A stretch of 64,000 nt of DNA from Spartobacteria bacterium LR76 (GTDB lineage Bacteria; Verrucomicrobiota; Verrucomicrobiia; Chthoniobacterales; Terrimicrobiaceae). Numbering within the stretch: position 1 is the first letter of the stretch; every line of letters begins with the position of its first letter. The stretch spans positions 62,001 to 126,000 of the forward strand of contig QAYZ01000016.1 of the NCBI GenBank assembly GCA_003054655.1, in the 5' to 3' direction. A program made the translations under genes and the position numbers. Positions 52,373-60,924 of the stretch are shown here, one piece after another. The notes beneath the pieces were generated by a model. It was not told the DNA's origin and searched no databases. It was given only the letters and a program-made list of their open reading frames with translations.

Positions 52373-53899
52373 ATGGCCTATTCGTCCTATCGCGATTTTG
52401 TTGAGACCCTTGAGCGTCACGGCGAGTTGAAGCGTATTTCCTCGCCCGTCGCAACGGAGCTGGAGATCACGGAACTGGCCGACCGGGAAATGAAGTCGCC
52501 CGGCGGCGGCAAGGCTCTGCTCATCGAGAAACCGACGATCAACGGTGTGGTGAGCCCGTTTCCGGTGGCGATCAATACCATGGGATCGTGGAAGCGCATG
52601 GCCCTGGCCATCGGCGCGGAATCCGTCGACGACGTTGCCGAGGAACTCGGCATGCTGATGAAGGCCAAGCCGCCCACCAGCATCAAGGAAGCCATCAAAC
52701 TTTTCGGCACGGCCATCGAACTCCGACACGCCAAGCCGCGCAAGGTGAAGACCGGCCCGTGCAAGGAAGTCATTCATCGCTTTGATACCCCGGCGTCGCA
52801 CACCTGTGAATGGCCTGCCGCGCCCGATGTGGCGGATCTTTCCACGATCAATCCCCAGCCACCGACATTACTAGATATCCCGATCCTGCGCTGCTGGCCG
52901 CTCGATGGTGGACGTTTCGTCACGCTGCCCTGCGTCGTGACGCGAGACCCGGATACCGGCGAGCGCAACCTCGGCATGTACCGCGTGCAGGTTTATGACG
53001 GGCAGACCACCGGCATGCACTGGCAACTCCAGAAGGTCGCCGCGAGGCATGGACGCCGGTACTACGAGACCGGCCAGAGAATGCCCGTGACGATCTTTCT
53101 CGGAGGTGATCCGGCCTTTCCCTTTGCCGCCACCGCTCCGCTGCCCGACGGCCTCGACGAATTTCTTCTCGCCGGTTATCTGCGCAAGAAATCCATCGAC
53201 CTCGTGAAGTGTGAGACCAACGACCTCGAGGTGCCCGCCGATGCGGACTTCGTCATCGAGGGCTACATCGACCCAACCGAGCCGCTGCGCATGGAGGGAC
53301 CATTCGGCGACCACACCGGGTACTACACGCTGCCCGAGCCGTACCCCGTTTTCCACGTCACCGCCATCACGCATCGCAAGGACGCTGTTTACCCCGCGAC
53401 CATCGTGGGTATTCCGCCGATGGAGGATTTCTACATGGGCGCGGCTTCAGTGAAGCTCTTCATGCCGATCTTCAAGATGAACTTCCCGGAGATTGTGGAC
53501 ATCGCGCTCCCGGCCGAGGGCGTCTTTCACAACGCCGTCTTCGTCAGCATCAAGAAGACCTATCCCATGCAGGCCTACAAGGTCATGCACGGCCTCTGGG
53601 GCATGGGGCAGATGATGTTCACGAAATACTTCGTCATCGTCGATGAGGACGTGGACGTCCACAACACCAGCGAGGTGCTTTTCCACCTCTGCGCCAATAC
53701 CGACCCGCAGCGCGACAGTCTGCTCACGCGCGGCCCGGCCGACGTCCTCGACCACGCCACCAGTGAGATCGCCATCGGCGGCAAGATGGGCATCGACGCC
53801 ACCCGCAAGATGCCCGGCGAGGGCTTCAAGCGCGGCTGGCCGCCCCTCATCAAGATGGACCCGACCGTGAAGGCCGCCGTGGATCGCCTGAAAGCCTAG
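52373..53899 (+). CDS. UbiD-family decarboxylase
   Basis: A 508-residue protein. N-terminus YSSYRDFVETLERHGELKRI is typical. Core motifs: GTRNLGMYR-like ERNLGMYRVQVYDGQTTGMH, FVIEGYIDPTEPLRMEGPFG and GDHTGYYTLPEPYPVFHVTA, which carries the Glu residues of the prenylated-FMN active site. It removes CO2 from aromatic or alpha,beta-unsaturated acids, and needs a UbiX-type prenyltransferase, which is not in the window. A menaquinone role or an aromatic-acid role with the adjacent flavoprotein are both possible. The last 4 bp overlap the convergent znuB-like gene. Confidence 0.93.
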   Translation: MAYSSYRDFVETLERHGELKRISSPVATELEITELADREMKSPGGGKALLIEKPTINGVVSPFPVAINTMGSWKRMALAIGAESVDDVAEELGMLMKAKPPTSIKEAIKLFGTAIELRHAKPRKVKTGPCKEVIHRFDTPASHTCEWPAAPDVADLSTINPQPPTLLDIPILRCWPLDGGRFVTLPCVVTRDPDTGERNLGMYRVQVYDGQTTGMHWQLQKVAARHGRRYYETGQRMPVTIFLGGDPAFPFAATAPLPDGLDEFLLAGYLRKKSIDLVKCETNDLEVPADADFVIEGYIDPTEPLRMEGPFGDHTGYYTLPEPYPVFHVTAITHRKDAVYPATIVGIPPMEDFYMGAASVKLFMPIFKMNFPEIVDIALPAEGVFHNAVFVSIKKTYPMQAYKVMHGLWGMGQMMFTKYFVIVDEDVDVHNTSEVLFHLCANTDPQRDSLLTRGPADVLDHATSEIAIGGKMGIDATRKMPGEGFKRGWPPLIKMDPTVKAAVDRLKA

Positions 53900-54786
53900 T
53901 GTTTTTCCTCATCCCACCTGCTGAGCGATTCCTCATGCAGGTGGCGGACCTTGAGATGGCGGATGATGATGCCGTACTTCGGGCTGAAGAGATACGCGGC
54001 CAGGAACACGGTGCCGAGCACCATGATGATCGCCGGGCCGGACGGGATGTTTGTCCAATACGACAGGATAAGTCCGGCCACCGCACCGCTCGCGCCGAGA
54101 AGGCCGCCGCACCACGACATTTTCGAGTAGGAGTCCGATAGCAGGTAAATCGTTGCCGCCGGGAGAACCATGAGCCCGAGCGAAAGAAGTACGCCCACAG
54201 CCTGGAGTGAAGAAACCATCGTCAGAACGATGAGCACGAGAATCAGGCCGAGCAGCCAGTCGACCGCGACGCCCTGGGTCTTGGCTACGGAGGGCTCGAA
54301 GAGCGCCAGAAGTAGCGGACGGTGCAGGATGACGAGGGAGAGAAGGACGATGGCGCTCACCGCGAAGCTTGTCCACAGGTCGCTGTTGGCGATGCCGAGG
54401 ATGTTGCCAAAGAGGAAGTGATCGAGGCTCACCTTCACGTGGGCAAACTTGATGATGGCGACGCCAAGCGCGAAGGCGATGATGTAGAGCGAAGCGATGG
54501 CCGTCTCGTCCTTCACTCGCGAACTGCGCGCGATGAGATGCCCGCCGATGGCGACGAAGAACGCCGCCAGTAACCCGCCGAGCAGCAACCCTGCCGTGCT
54601 CAGGCCGACCAGCATCGCGGCAATGGCGAGGCCAGGGAGGAGGGAATGCGACAAGGCATCCGCCATCAGTGCCAGACGCCGCAGGACGACAAAGGCGCCG
54701 ATGAAGCCATTGGTAAATCCGATCAGCACGCACGCCACCAGCGCGCGCTGCATGAACTCATAGTGGAACAACTCAAAGAGACTCAT
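53896..54786 (-). CDS. znuB: zinc/manganese ABC transporter permease
   Basis: A 296-residue protein of the ABC-3 permease family with about eight membrane helices. It starts MSLFELFHYEFMQRALVACV; the family motif LRRLALMADALSHSLLPGLA is present, then FGNILGIANSDLWTSFAVSA. It forms the metal channel of a Zn(II) or Mn(II) importer. It overlaps the ATPase gene by 4 bp. The metal is inferred from the His-rich partners; the symbol is provisional. Confidence 0.92.
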   Translation of the reverse strand: MSLFELFHYEFMQRALVACVLIGFTNGFIGAFVVLRRLALMADALSHSLLPGLAIAAMLVGLSTAGLLLGGLLAAFFVAIGGHLIARSSRVKDETAIASLYIIAFALGVAIIKFAHVKVSLDHFLFGNILGIANSDLWTSFAVSAIVLLSLVILHRPLLLALFEPSVAKTQGVAVDWLLGLILVLIVLTMVSSLQAVGVLLSLGLMVLPAATIYLLSDSYSKMSWCGGLLGASGAVAGLILSYWTNIPSGPAIIMVLGTVFLAAYLFSPKYGIIIRHLKVRHLHEESLSRWDEEKH

Positions 54787-55535
54787 TGCTGGTGCGGCTC
54801 GTGGTGATGATGGTGCGGCTCCGAGCCGGAGAAGATTTTCATCGCGAACGTCTTCTCGATGTTGGCGGTGGTGAAGGTCTCACTGGTCGGACCCGAGGCG
54901 ACGAGTTCGCCGTTGATGAGCAGAACGTGATCGAAAAGCTCCGGCACCGATTTCAGGTCATGGTGCGAGGCGATGATCAGTTTACCGCTCTCGCGGAGTT
55001 TTTGCAGCGCTCCGGAAAAAGCCTCCTGCGCATTGCGATCGAGTCCGGTGAAAGGTTCGTCGAGCAGGTAAATCTCCGCCTGCTGCGCCCAGGCGCGGGC
55101 GAGGAAGGCGCGCTGCTGCTGGCCGCCCGACAGGGCTTTGATCTGGCGGTCGGCGAAGGCTTCAAGCTCGGTCACGTGCAGCGACTCCTCCACGATGCGA
55201 TCATCCTCCGCTCCAAACTTGCGCCAGAGCCCCAGCGACGGATACCGACCCATCTCGGCCAGCCCGCGTACGGTGATGGGAAAATCCCAGTCCACCGCCT
55301 CGCGCTGCGGGACATAGGCGATGGCGTTTTTTCGATTTCCACCGTGAACGACGACCTTGCCCGTTTCCATCGGCACCAGTCCGGCGATGGCCTTGAGCAG
55401 CGTGGTTTTACCCGCGCCATTGGGGCCGACGAGGGCCACCAGCGAATGGGAGTTGAGCGTGACGCTCAGGTGATGGACGGCGGGGACGCGATTGTACGAA
55501 ACCGTCGCGTCGGTGATGGTGAGGCGCGGCGTCAT
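54783..55535 (-). CDS. znuC: zinc/manganese ABC transporter ATP-binding protein with His-rich tail
   Basis: A 250-residue ABC ATPase. Walker A VGPNGAGKTTLLKA, Q loop YVPQREAVDW, signature LSGGQQQRAFLARAWAQ, Walker B IYLLDEPFTGLD, H loop IIASHHD. The C-terminus ends SGSEPHHHHHEPHQQ, a histidine cluster unusual for the subunit. It may bind or sense zinc. It drives transport through the adjacent permease and overlaps both neighbours by 4 bp. Confidence 0.93.
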   Translation of the reverse strand: MTPRLTITDATVSYNRVPAVHHLSVTLNSHSLVALVGPNGAGKTTLLKAIAGLVPMETGKVVVHGGNRKNAIAYVPQREAVDWDFPITVRGLAEMGRYPSLGLWRKFGAEDDRIVEESLHVTELEAFADRQIKALSGGQQQRAFLARAWAQQAEIYLLDEPFTGLDRNAQEAFSGALQKLRESGKLIIASHHDLKSVPELFDHVLLINGELVASGPTSETFTTANIEKTFAMKIFSGSEPHHHHHEPHQQ

Positions 55536-55957
55536 TCGGCAGGGACGGTGAAATCAATGACCTCCGTAGCGGTCTCCGCTCCCCAGATGCTTTGGTCGGC
55601 AAGGTCGTCGCCGTCATGCGTGACCTTCACGCGGGCGGCGTTTTCCGACTCGGTATGCGACCATGTGATGGTGGTGACGAGTTCGACCGAGGTTCCGGCT
55701 TCCACGGAAATCTCCCGCGAGATGCGGGGCGTTTCCGGGGGAGTCTCAAGAACGACCTTCCCGTTGTTCTCGATGCGAAACGCGGCGGGAGCGGTGCTCG
55801 TTGCCTCCACCGTGACGGTGACGACTTTCTTTCCACTCTCACTGGCCGCCGGGAGCGCAGGTGCGGGCCGGGGTTTCGTCAGGTTCGCGATGGCGACACC
55901 CGTGATTCCCAGGAGCACGATAATGGCGCAGAGAGCGGCCAGTGGAGGATTACGCAT
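55532..55957 (-). CDS. small exported protein within the metal transporter operon, unknown function
   Basis: A 141-residue protein. The N-terminal helix LAALCAIIVLLGITGVAIAN is an uncleaved anchor or signal. The remainder looks like a single beta-sandwich (VVTVTVEATSTAPAAFRIEN, SREISVEAGTSVELVTTITW, HTESENAARVKVTHDGDDLA). It has one Met and few His. It starts directly after the znuA-like stop and overlaps the ATPase start. Tight packing suggests a role in metal uptake, but no family was recognised. Confidence 0.75.
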   Translation of the reverse strand: MRNPPLAALCAIIVLLGITGVAIANLTKPRPAPALPAASESGKKVVTVTVEATSTAPAAFRIENNGKVVLETPPETPRISREISVEAGTSVELVTTITWSHTESENAARVKVTHDGDDLADQSIWGAETATEVIDFTVPAE

Positions 55958-56875
55958 TTATTGAAGGGCTTCTACGATCGTCGTCACGTTGTGGCGAATC
56001 ATGGAATCATACGTATTCGCCTCCTTGTCGCCTAGTCCATCTGCGTAAATTGTGCCGCCGAGCTTGGCGCCTGTCTCACGGGTGATCTCGGAGAGCACCT
56101 TGGGATTTTCGATATTCTCGGCAAAGATGGCCTTCACGCCCTTGTCCTTGATCTCCTTGATCAGGAGCTGAACCTTCTGCGACGAGGGTTGGTCGCTCGT
56201 GCTGATGCCCTGCACCGGGAAGATCTCAAAGCTGTAATCGCGGGCAAAATACCCGAGCGCGTCGTGGGAGGTGACGAGGATGCGCTTGGATTTCGGCAGT
56301 TTGGCGATTTCGACTTTGGTCCACTTCGCCAGGTCATTGAGCTTGGCGAGGTACGCCTTGGCGTTGGCCTGATAGGTGGCCGTGTTCGCCGGGTCGATCT
56401 TGATCAAGGCATCGCGGATCACGCGGGTGGCGATCTTCACGTTCTCGATGCTGTGCCACCAATGCGGATCGGGCACCTTGCCGTCGGCGTTGGGAGTGCC
56501 GTGCTCATGGGCGTGGCCTTCATGGTCATGATCCTCCTCCTCTTCAGTGGTCATGATCGGGGTGATCGCTTCGCCGACGATGACAAAGGTCGGGCCGGAA
56601 CCCACGGCGGTTTTCACCTTGGAGAGGAAGGACTCAAAGCCGAGGCCTGCCGCGAGGACGAGCCTGGCCTGTGAAATCGCCTTCACGTCGCCCGGGGATG
56701 GTTCGAACTCGTGCGGATCGATGCCCGGTTTGACGATGCTCGTTACCGTCACCTTGTCGCCTCCGACGTTCGTGGCAATGTCGGACAGGACCGTGCTGAG
56801 GGACGCGACAGGAACCGTATCAGCGGCCTGAAGGGCCACTGCACCGGCGAGGAATGCGATTATTGCAAGCTTCAT
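55958..56875 (-). CDS. znuA: zinc/manganese ABC transporter substrate-binding protein
   Basis: A 305-residue cluster-A-I solute-binding protein. Signal MKLAIIAFLAGAVALQAADT. Ligand histidine in GIDPHEFEPSPGDVKAISQA (about H55) and DPHWWHS (138-142). A flexible acidic/His loop (EEEEDHDHEGHAHEHG, 111-126), typical of zinc-binding ZnuA, sits between. LVTSHDALGYFARDY and AIFAENIENPKVLSE complete the fold. The His loop favours zinc over manganese. A 10-bp inverted repeat lies 1 bp upstream of its start. Confidence 0.93.
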   Translation of the reverse strand: MKLAIIAFLAGAVALQAADTVPVASLSTVLSDIATNVGGDKVTVTSIVKPGIDPHEFEPSPGDVKAISQARLVLAAGLGFESFLSKVKTAVGSGPTFVIVGEAITPIMTTEEEEDHDHEGHAHEHGTPNADGKVPDPHWWHSIENVKIATRVIRDALIKIDPANTATYQANAKAYLAKLNDLAKWTKVEIAKLPKSKRILVTSHDALGYFARDYSFEIFPVQGISTSDQPSSQKVQLLIKEIKDKGVKAIFAENIENPKVLSEITRETGAKLGGTIYADGLGDKEANTYDSMIRHNVTTIVEALQ

Positions 56876-56876
56876 G

Positions 56877-56901
56877 CGACAAGCATGGATGATGCTTGTC
56901 G
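56877..56901 (-). promoter_or_regulatory. 10-bp inverted repeat directly upstream of znuA
   Basis: Perfect arms CGACAAGCAT (56877-56886) and ATGCTTGTCG (56892-56901) flank GGATG, ending 1 bp before the znuA start codon. No ribosome site is visible in between. It could be a metalloregulator (Zur/MntR-type) operator, or a hairpin controlling translation. The sequence does not match an operator consensus I can name. Confidence 0.55.
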
Positions 56902-56926
56902 TTTTGCAAGTGGTTTGCAGATAAAA

Positions 56927-57496
56927 TTACGCAAGGAGTATTCCGCCCACGAGGACGGCGGCTCCGCAGGCGCGAAGAGCCCAATCCTTGGCGGTTGCTC
57001 CCACCAGTTTGCCCGCGCCGATGCCGACGAGGTGCAGCGAGGCGGTGGCGAGAACGAAGCCCGCGCCGTAGAGCAGGCTCATGCTATTGGCCGGGCACTC
57101 GGCACCATGGGCGTAGCCATGGAAAACGGCGAAGACTGCGACGAGAGAGGAACTGACCCAGAGCGGAACTTTCACCGCAAAAGTGATCAGCACGCCGAGG
57201 AGGAGCACCGACGTAAGGATGCCGGTTTCCACCATGGGCAGCGGGATGCCTGCGAAACCGAGCATGCTGCCGAGGATCATCACTCCCACAAAGCTGGTCG
57301 GAACCGCCCAGAGGGCGCGACCGCCGAGCTGCACGGCCCAGAGACCGACGGCGATCATGGCGAGCAGGTGATCGAGACCGAAGAGCGGGTGGGTGAGGCC
57401 ATGCGAGAAATCATGCACGACGTCGACTCCCGTATGGGCGTGAGCAAGCAATGGTGTGAGAGCAAGCAGTGCAACGAGCGCGGATTTCTTGGCCAT
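56927..57496 (-). CDS. hupE: HupE/UreJ family permease
   Basis: Start at the ATG giving MAKKSALVALLALTPLLAHA; upstream in-frame codons are not protein-like. A 189-residue protein, signal peptide then six membrane helices. Family motifs HPLFGLDHLLAMIAVGLWAV and FAVFHGYAHGAE carry conserved His/Asp residues. HupE/UreJ proteins transport nickel or cobalt. Placed 51 bp ahead of the zinc-type ABC genes, it may be part of the same metal-uptake unit. Confidence 0.9.
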   Translation of the reverse strand: MAKKSALVALLALTPLLAHAHTGVDVVHDFSHGLTHPLFGLDHLLAMIAVGLWAVQLGGRALWAVPTSFVGVMILGSMLGFAGIPLPMVETGILTSVLLLGVLITFAVKVPLWVSSSLVAVFAVFHGYAHGAECPANSMSLLYGAGFVLATASLHLVGIGAGKLVGATAKDWALRACGAAVLVGGILLA

Positions 57497-57629
57497 GTGA
57501 GGCGTTATATGCGCAACGTTCGCGGGAACAAAGTGGAAATTCCCCGGATAGCGCGCCTTTTTTCCCGGGAATCCCGCCGGGCGACTCTTCGTGCTTGATT
57601 GATGCAAGGCTGGAAGATTTCGTGCCCGG

Positions 57630-58538
57630 ATGTCTCGTTACCGGGTGTTGATCTTAGGTTTGCTAGCGCTGGCCGGCTGTGCAACGGAATCCACGACTCG
57701 CACCTCCTCGCCCGCGAGAGTCGAGGCGGCCCGCCCGCTGATCGCAGCCGCGCCGGCGGCCGCAGGTCCGGTCTGGCCCGCTTCAGCGCCGCAGATCCAC
57801 GCCCGGTATGCGATCATGATCGATGCGCGTACAGGCCGAACCCTGTACCAAAAGAACGCCGACGTGCATTCGCAGGTCGCGAGCACTCAAAAGCTCGTGA
57901 CCGCTCTCGTGCTTCTGCAGCGGGGCGATCTGGCAGGAACTCTGACCATCGCACGGGAGGATACGCTGGTCGAACCCGGCAAGCTCAACGTCCGCGCCGG
58001 GCAGACGTACTCGCGCGTCGCTCTGCTCTCCGCCATGATCGTGAAGAGCGAGAACGATGCCGCCGCCGCCCTCGCCCGCGACCACTCCGGCAGCATTCCG
58101 GCATTCGCTGCCGAGATGAACCGCCTTGCGCGCGAGATCGGGGCGAACAACTCGTATTTCGCCAATCCGCACGGCCTGCCCGCCTCGCAATACTCGACCG
58201 CGCGCGATATGGCGATCATCGCCTTTCATGCGTATCGCGAGCCGCTGCTGCGACGTCTGATGGCTACGAAATACTACACCTTCCTCTACGCCGATGGCCG
58301 GGCGAAGCAGCTTGAGAATACCAACAAACTCCTCGGCCGCTCGATGATCTGCAACGGCATGAAGACCGGGTTTACCTACGCCGCCGGGCGTTGCCTCGTT
58401 TCCAGCGCCACCAATGGCAGCCGCGAGGTGATCCTGGTTCAGCTCGGCAGCAAGACGAACTATATCTTCAACGACGCCGAGACGATGATGCAGTGGGGGC
58501 TGAACTCAGGTTCGCCCTTTTCGCTCGCCTCGTACTAG
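57630..58538 (+). CDS. D-alanyl-D-alanine carboxypeptidase-like lipoprotein (peptidase S11)
   Basis: A 302-residue protein. Lipobox LAGC (Cys17) follows MSRYRVLILGLL. Penicillin-binding motifs: STQK (85-88), SEN (140-142), KTG (245-247). Such enzymes trim the terminal D-Ala of peptidoglycan pentapeptides. The length shows a single catalytic domain without a C-terminal beta domain or anchor helix. It converges with the SNF2 gene with a 4-bp overlap. Confidence 0.92.
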   Translation: MSRYRVLILGLLALAGCATESTTRTSSPARVEAARPLIAAAPAAAGPVWPASAPQIHARYAIMIDARTGRTLYQKNADVHSQVASTQKLVTALVLLQRGDLAGTLTIAREDTLVEPGKLNVRAGQTYSRVALLSAMIVKSENDAAAALARDHSGSIPAFAAEMNRLAREIGANNSYFANPHGLPASQYSTARDMAIIAFHAYREPLLRRLMATKYYTFLYADGRAKQLENTNKLLGRSMICNGMKTGFTYAAGRCLVSSATNGSREVILVQLGSKTNYIFNDAETMMQWGLNSGSPFSLASY

Positions 58539-60871
58539 CCGACCAGTTCGCGCAGATCCTCGGTGTCGAGCCGCTCCAGGGCGGTGTCGGCATCGACCGT
58601 GCCCTCGAGGAGTTCGCGCTTTTTCTGCTGCATGCGCAGCACGCGCTCCTCGACGGTGTCGCGGGCGATCAGCTTGATCGAGGTCACCACGTTCTTTTGT
58701 CCGATGCGGTGGGCGCGGTCGGTGGCCTGCGCCTCGACGGCGGGATTCCACCACGGGTCGAAGTGGATCACCGTATCCGCTGCCGTAAGGTTGAGACCCA
58801 CGCCGCCTGCTTTCAGGCTGATGAGAAAGACCGGGATGCTCGCATCCGTCTGGAACCTCTGTACCACGCCCTCGCGGTCCTTGGTGGAACCATCGAGTCG
58901 GCAAAAGCTGATGCCCGCCTCGTTGAGATTCTCGCCGATGAGGTCGAGCATGGAGGTGAACTGACTGAAGACGAGGACGCGGTGCCCGCCGTCGATCGCC
59001 TCGGACAAAAGCTCGCGCAGTGCATTGAGTTTTCCGGATTCCGTTCCCTCCGGCGCGCCGAGCAGCCGCAGATCGCAGCAAGCCTGGCGCAGGCGCAGGA
59101 GCGCCGTGAGCACGCGCATGCGGGTGGCTCCCGCGCTGCTGCCAGCGTCCTTCATCGCGTCGATCTGGGAGCGCGCAGTCTGCTGGAGCTGGGTGTAGGC
59201 GGTCTTTTGCTGGTCGCTGAGCTCCACCTCGATGACCTGCTCGATTTTGTCGGGGAGTTCAGTGAGGATTTCCTGCTTGCGCCTGCGGAGCAGGTAGGGG
59301 CGCAGGCGGCGGTTGAGCCGCTCCCATGATGACCCGACGGCCCCGTTCAGGAGCGGTGTTTCGTAGGTGTCCTTGAAATCCTGCCGTTTGCCGAGATAGC
59401 CGGGGAGGAGGAACTCGTAGAGCGACCAGAGATCGCGCAGGGAGTTCTCGATCGGCGTGCCAGTGAGAATGAACCGGCTTTTTGAGCGCAGTGCATAGGC
59501 CGATTTGGCATTCTGGCTCTCGGGGTTCTTGATGTGCTGGGCCTCGTCGAGAATGACTGCGCCAAACTCGTAATCCCGGAACATCTCGATGTCGCGGCGC
59601 AGCAGGGCGTAGCTCGTGATCGCGAGATCATGCTGCGGGATTTTCGGGAAAAGCTGTGCGCGCTGCGGTCCGTCGAGCGCGAGCACTTTCAGGCCGGGCA
59701 GGAAGTGAGCGGCCTCGCGCTTCCAGTTCCATACCAGCGACGAAGGGCAAACCACGAGGGCAGGGGAGCGGAGCGACTCCAGCATGGCGAGCGTCTGGAC
59801 GGTTTTGCCGAGGCCCATCTCGTCGGCGAGCAAACCACCGAGGCCGGACCGTGCGCGCTGGAGCAGCCAGAGAGCGCCCTCGCGCTGGTAGGGCCGCAGG
59901 GTGTTTCGCAGGGACCCCAACTCGCTTTCCGGCAGGCCTTGCGAGGTCTGCGGTGTGGCGCGTCCAGTCCACTCGGCCACGCTGGCCTCCATGTAGGCGC
60001 GATGCACGGGGGAAAGCCGGTATCCGCCGCGCTCCTGCTTCGGATCGCAATCGCGGAGCACCTGCTCGATCTCGGCCTCCAGCCCCGCATCGGCCACGGC
60101 GATGCGGCCATCGCCCAGCTTCACGCTGCCCTTGCTGGTCTGGAGGAGATTGCGCAGATCGGTCGGGGAAAAGACGGCGTTCTTCCCGGCGGTGTAGTGG
60201 ACGTGAAAGTCCAGCCACCCGTCGCCGCGCTCCTTCATCGCGAAGTGCGGCTCGATGCGCACGATGTCTTTCGTCACGTGCTGGAAACGCTCACCCTCCT
60301 CCACCTGCCAGCGGTCTTTCCACTGCGGCAGGGTGTTGGCAAAGAACTGCACGACCTGCTCCTCGCCCTGGAGGGCTGCCTTGCCCTTATACTCCTGAAA
60401 GCCTGCACCCAGCATTTCGGTGAGCACCTGGGCCTCGGCTGCCGGATTGCACACGCCCGGCTGGGAGTAGGAAAAGGAAATCTCGGCCTCCAGGTGGCGG
60501 AGCGATCCCTCCAGCTTCACCTTCACTGTCGGAACCTCGCCGGTCGGCGCGGAGGCGGGACGTTCGACGCGCGCGGGTTCCGGCTTCGCCGCCTTGCGCG
60601 GATGCAAGACCTCCAGCCCCACCGCGACGGAATGCGCGCAGATGATGCCGCGCACGCGGGACTCCCGGCACGGGCAGAGGTTCTCCACGTCGATGGGATT
60701 GCGCATGCGCAGACCGGCGGGGAATTGCTTTCCACCCTCGGAATATTTGCCGCGAAGCACCGGCGCCTCGTAGGTGGCCTCGATGATGCGCCCCGACTCG
60801 TGCAGGGCTCGGGCTTGTTTGACGACCGGCCATCCGGCCATTGAGATGAGAAGTTTTTCCGTTAGCTCCAC
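58535..60871 (-). CDS. SNF2-family helicase with SWIM zinc finger
   Basis: A 778-residue protein. N-terminal SWIM motif ENLCPCRESRVRGIICAHS (CxC...CxH, about residues 63-81). The SNF2 core: LLADEMGLGKTVQTLAMLES (motif I), ILDEAQHIKN (motif II, DEAQ), LTGTPIENSLRDLWSLYEFL (III), then C-terminal helicase motifs VLVFSQFTSMLDL, LISLKAGGVGLNLTAADTVI and ATDRAHRIGQ. It is an ATP-driven DNA translocase probably acting on protein-DNA complexes or in repair. Cytoplasmic. Confidence 0.93.
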   Translation of the reverse strand: MELTEKLLISMAGWPVVKQARALHESGRIIEATYEAPVLRGKYSEGGKQFPAGLRMRNPIDVENLCPCRESRVRGIICAHSVAVGLEVLHPRKAAKPEPARVERPASAPTGEVPTVKVKLEGSLRHLEAEISFSYSQPGVCNPAAEAQVLTEMLGAGFQEYKGKAALQGEEQVVQFFANTLPQWKDRWQVEEGERFQHVTKDIVRIEPHFAMKERGDGWLDFHVHYTAGKNAVFSPTDLRNLLQTSKGSVKLGDGRIAVADAGLEAEIEQVLRDCDPKQERGGYRLSPVHRAYMEASVAEWTGRATPQTSQGLPESELGSLRNTLRPYQREGALWLLQRARSGLGGLLADEMGLGKTVQTLAMLESLRSPALVVCPSSLVWNWKREAAHFLPGLKVLALDGPQRAQLFPKIPQHDLAITSYALLRRDIEMFRDYEFGAVILDEAQHIKNPESQNAKSAYALRSKSRFILTGTPIENSLRDLWSLYEFLLPGYLGKRQDFKDTYETPLLNGAVGSSWERLNRRLRPYLLRRRKQEILTELPDKIEQVIEVELSDQQKTAYTQLQQTARSQIDAMKDAGSSAGATRMRVLTALLRLRQACCDLRLLGAPEGTESGKLNALRELLSEAIDGGHRVLVFSQFTSMLDLIGENLNEAGISFCRLDGSTKDREGVVQRFQTDASIPVFLISLKAGGVGLNLTAADTVIHFDPWWNPAVEAQATDRAHRIGQKNVVTSIKLIARDTVEERVLRMQQKKRELLEGTVDADTALERLDTEDLRELVG

Positions 60872-60924
60872 AAGTTTCGCCTTCCAGTCTACGGGGAGAC
60901 CTGATCGAAGAAAGGAAGAATGCC

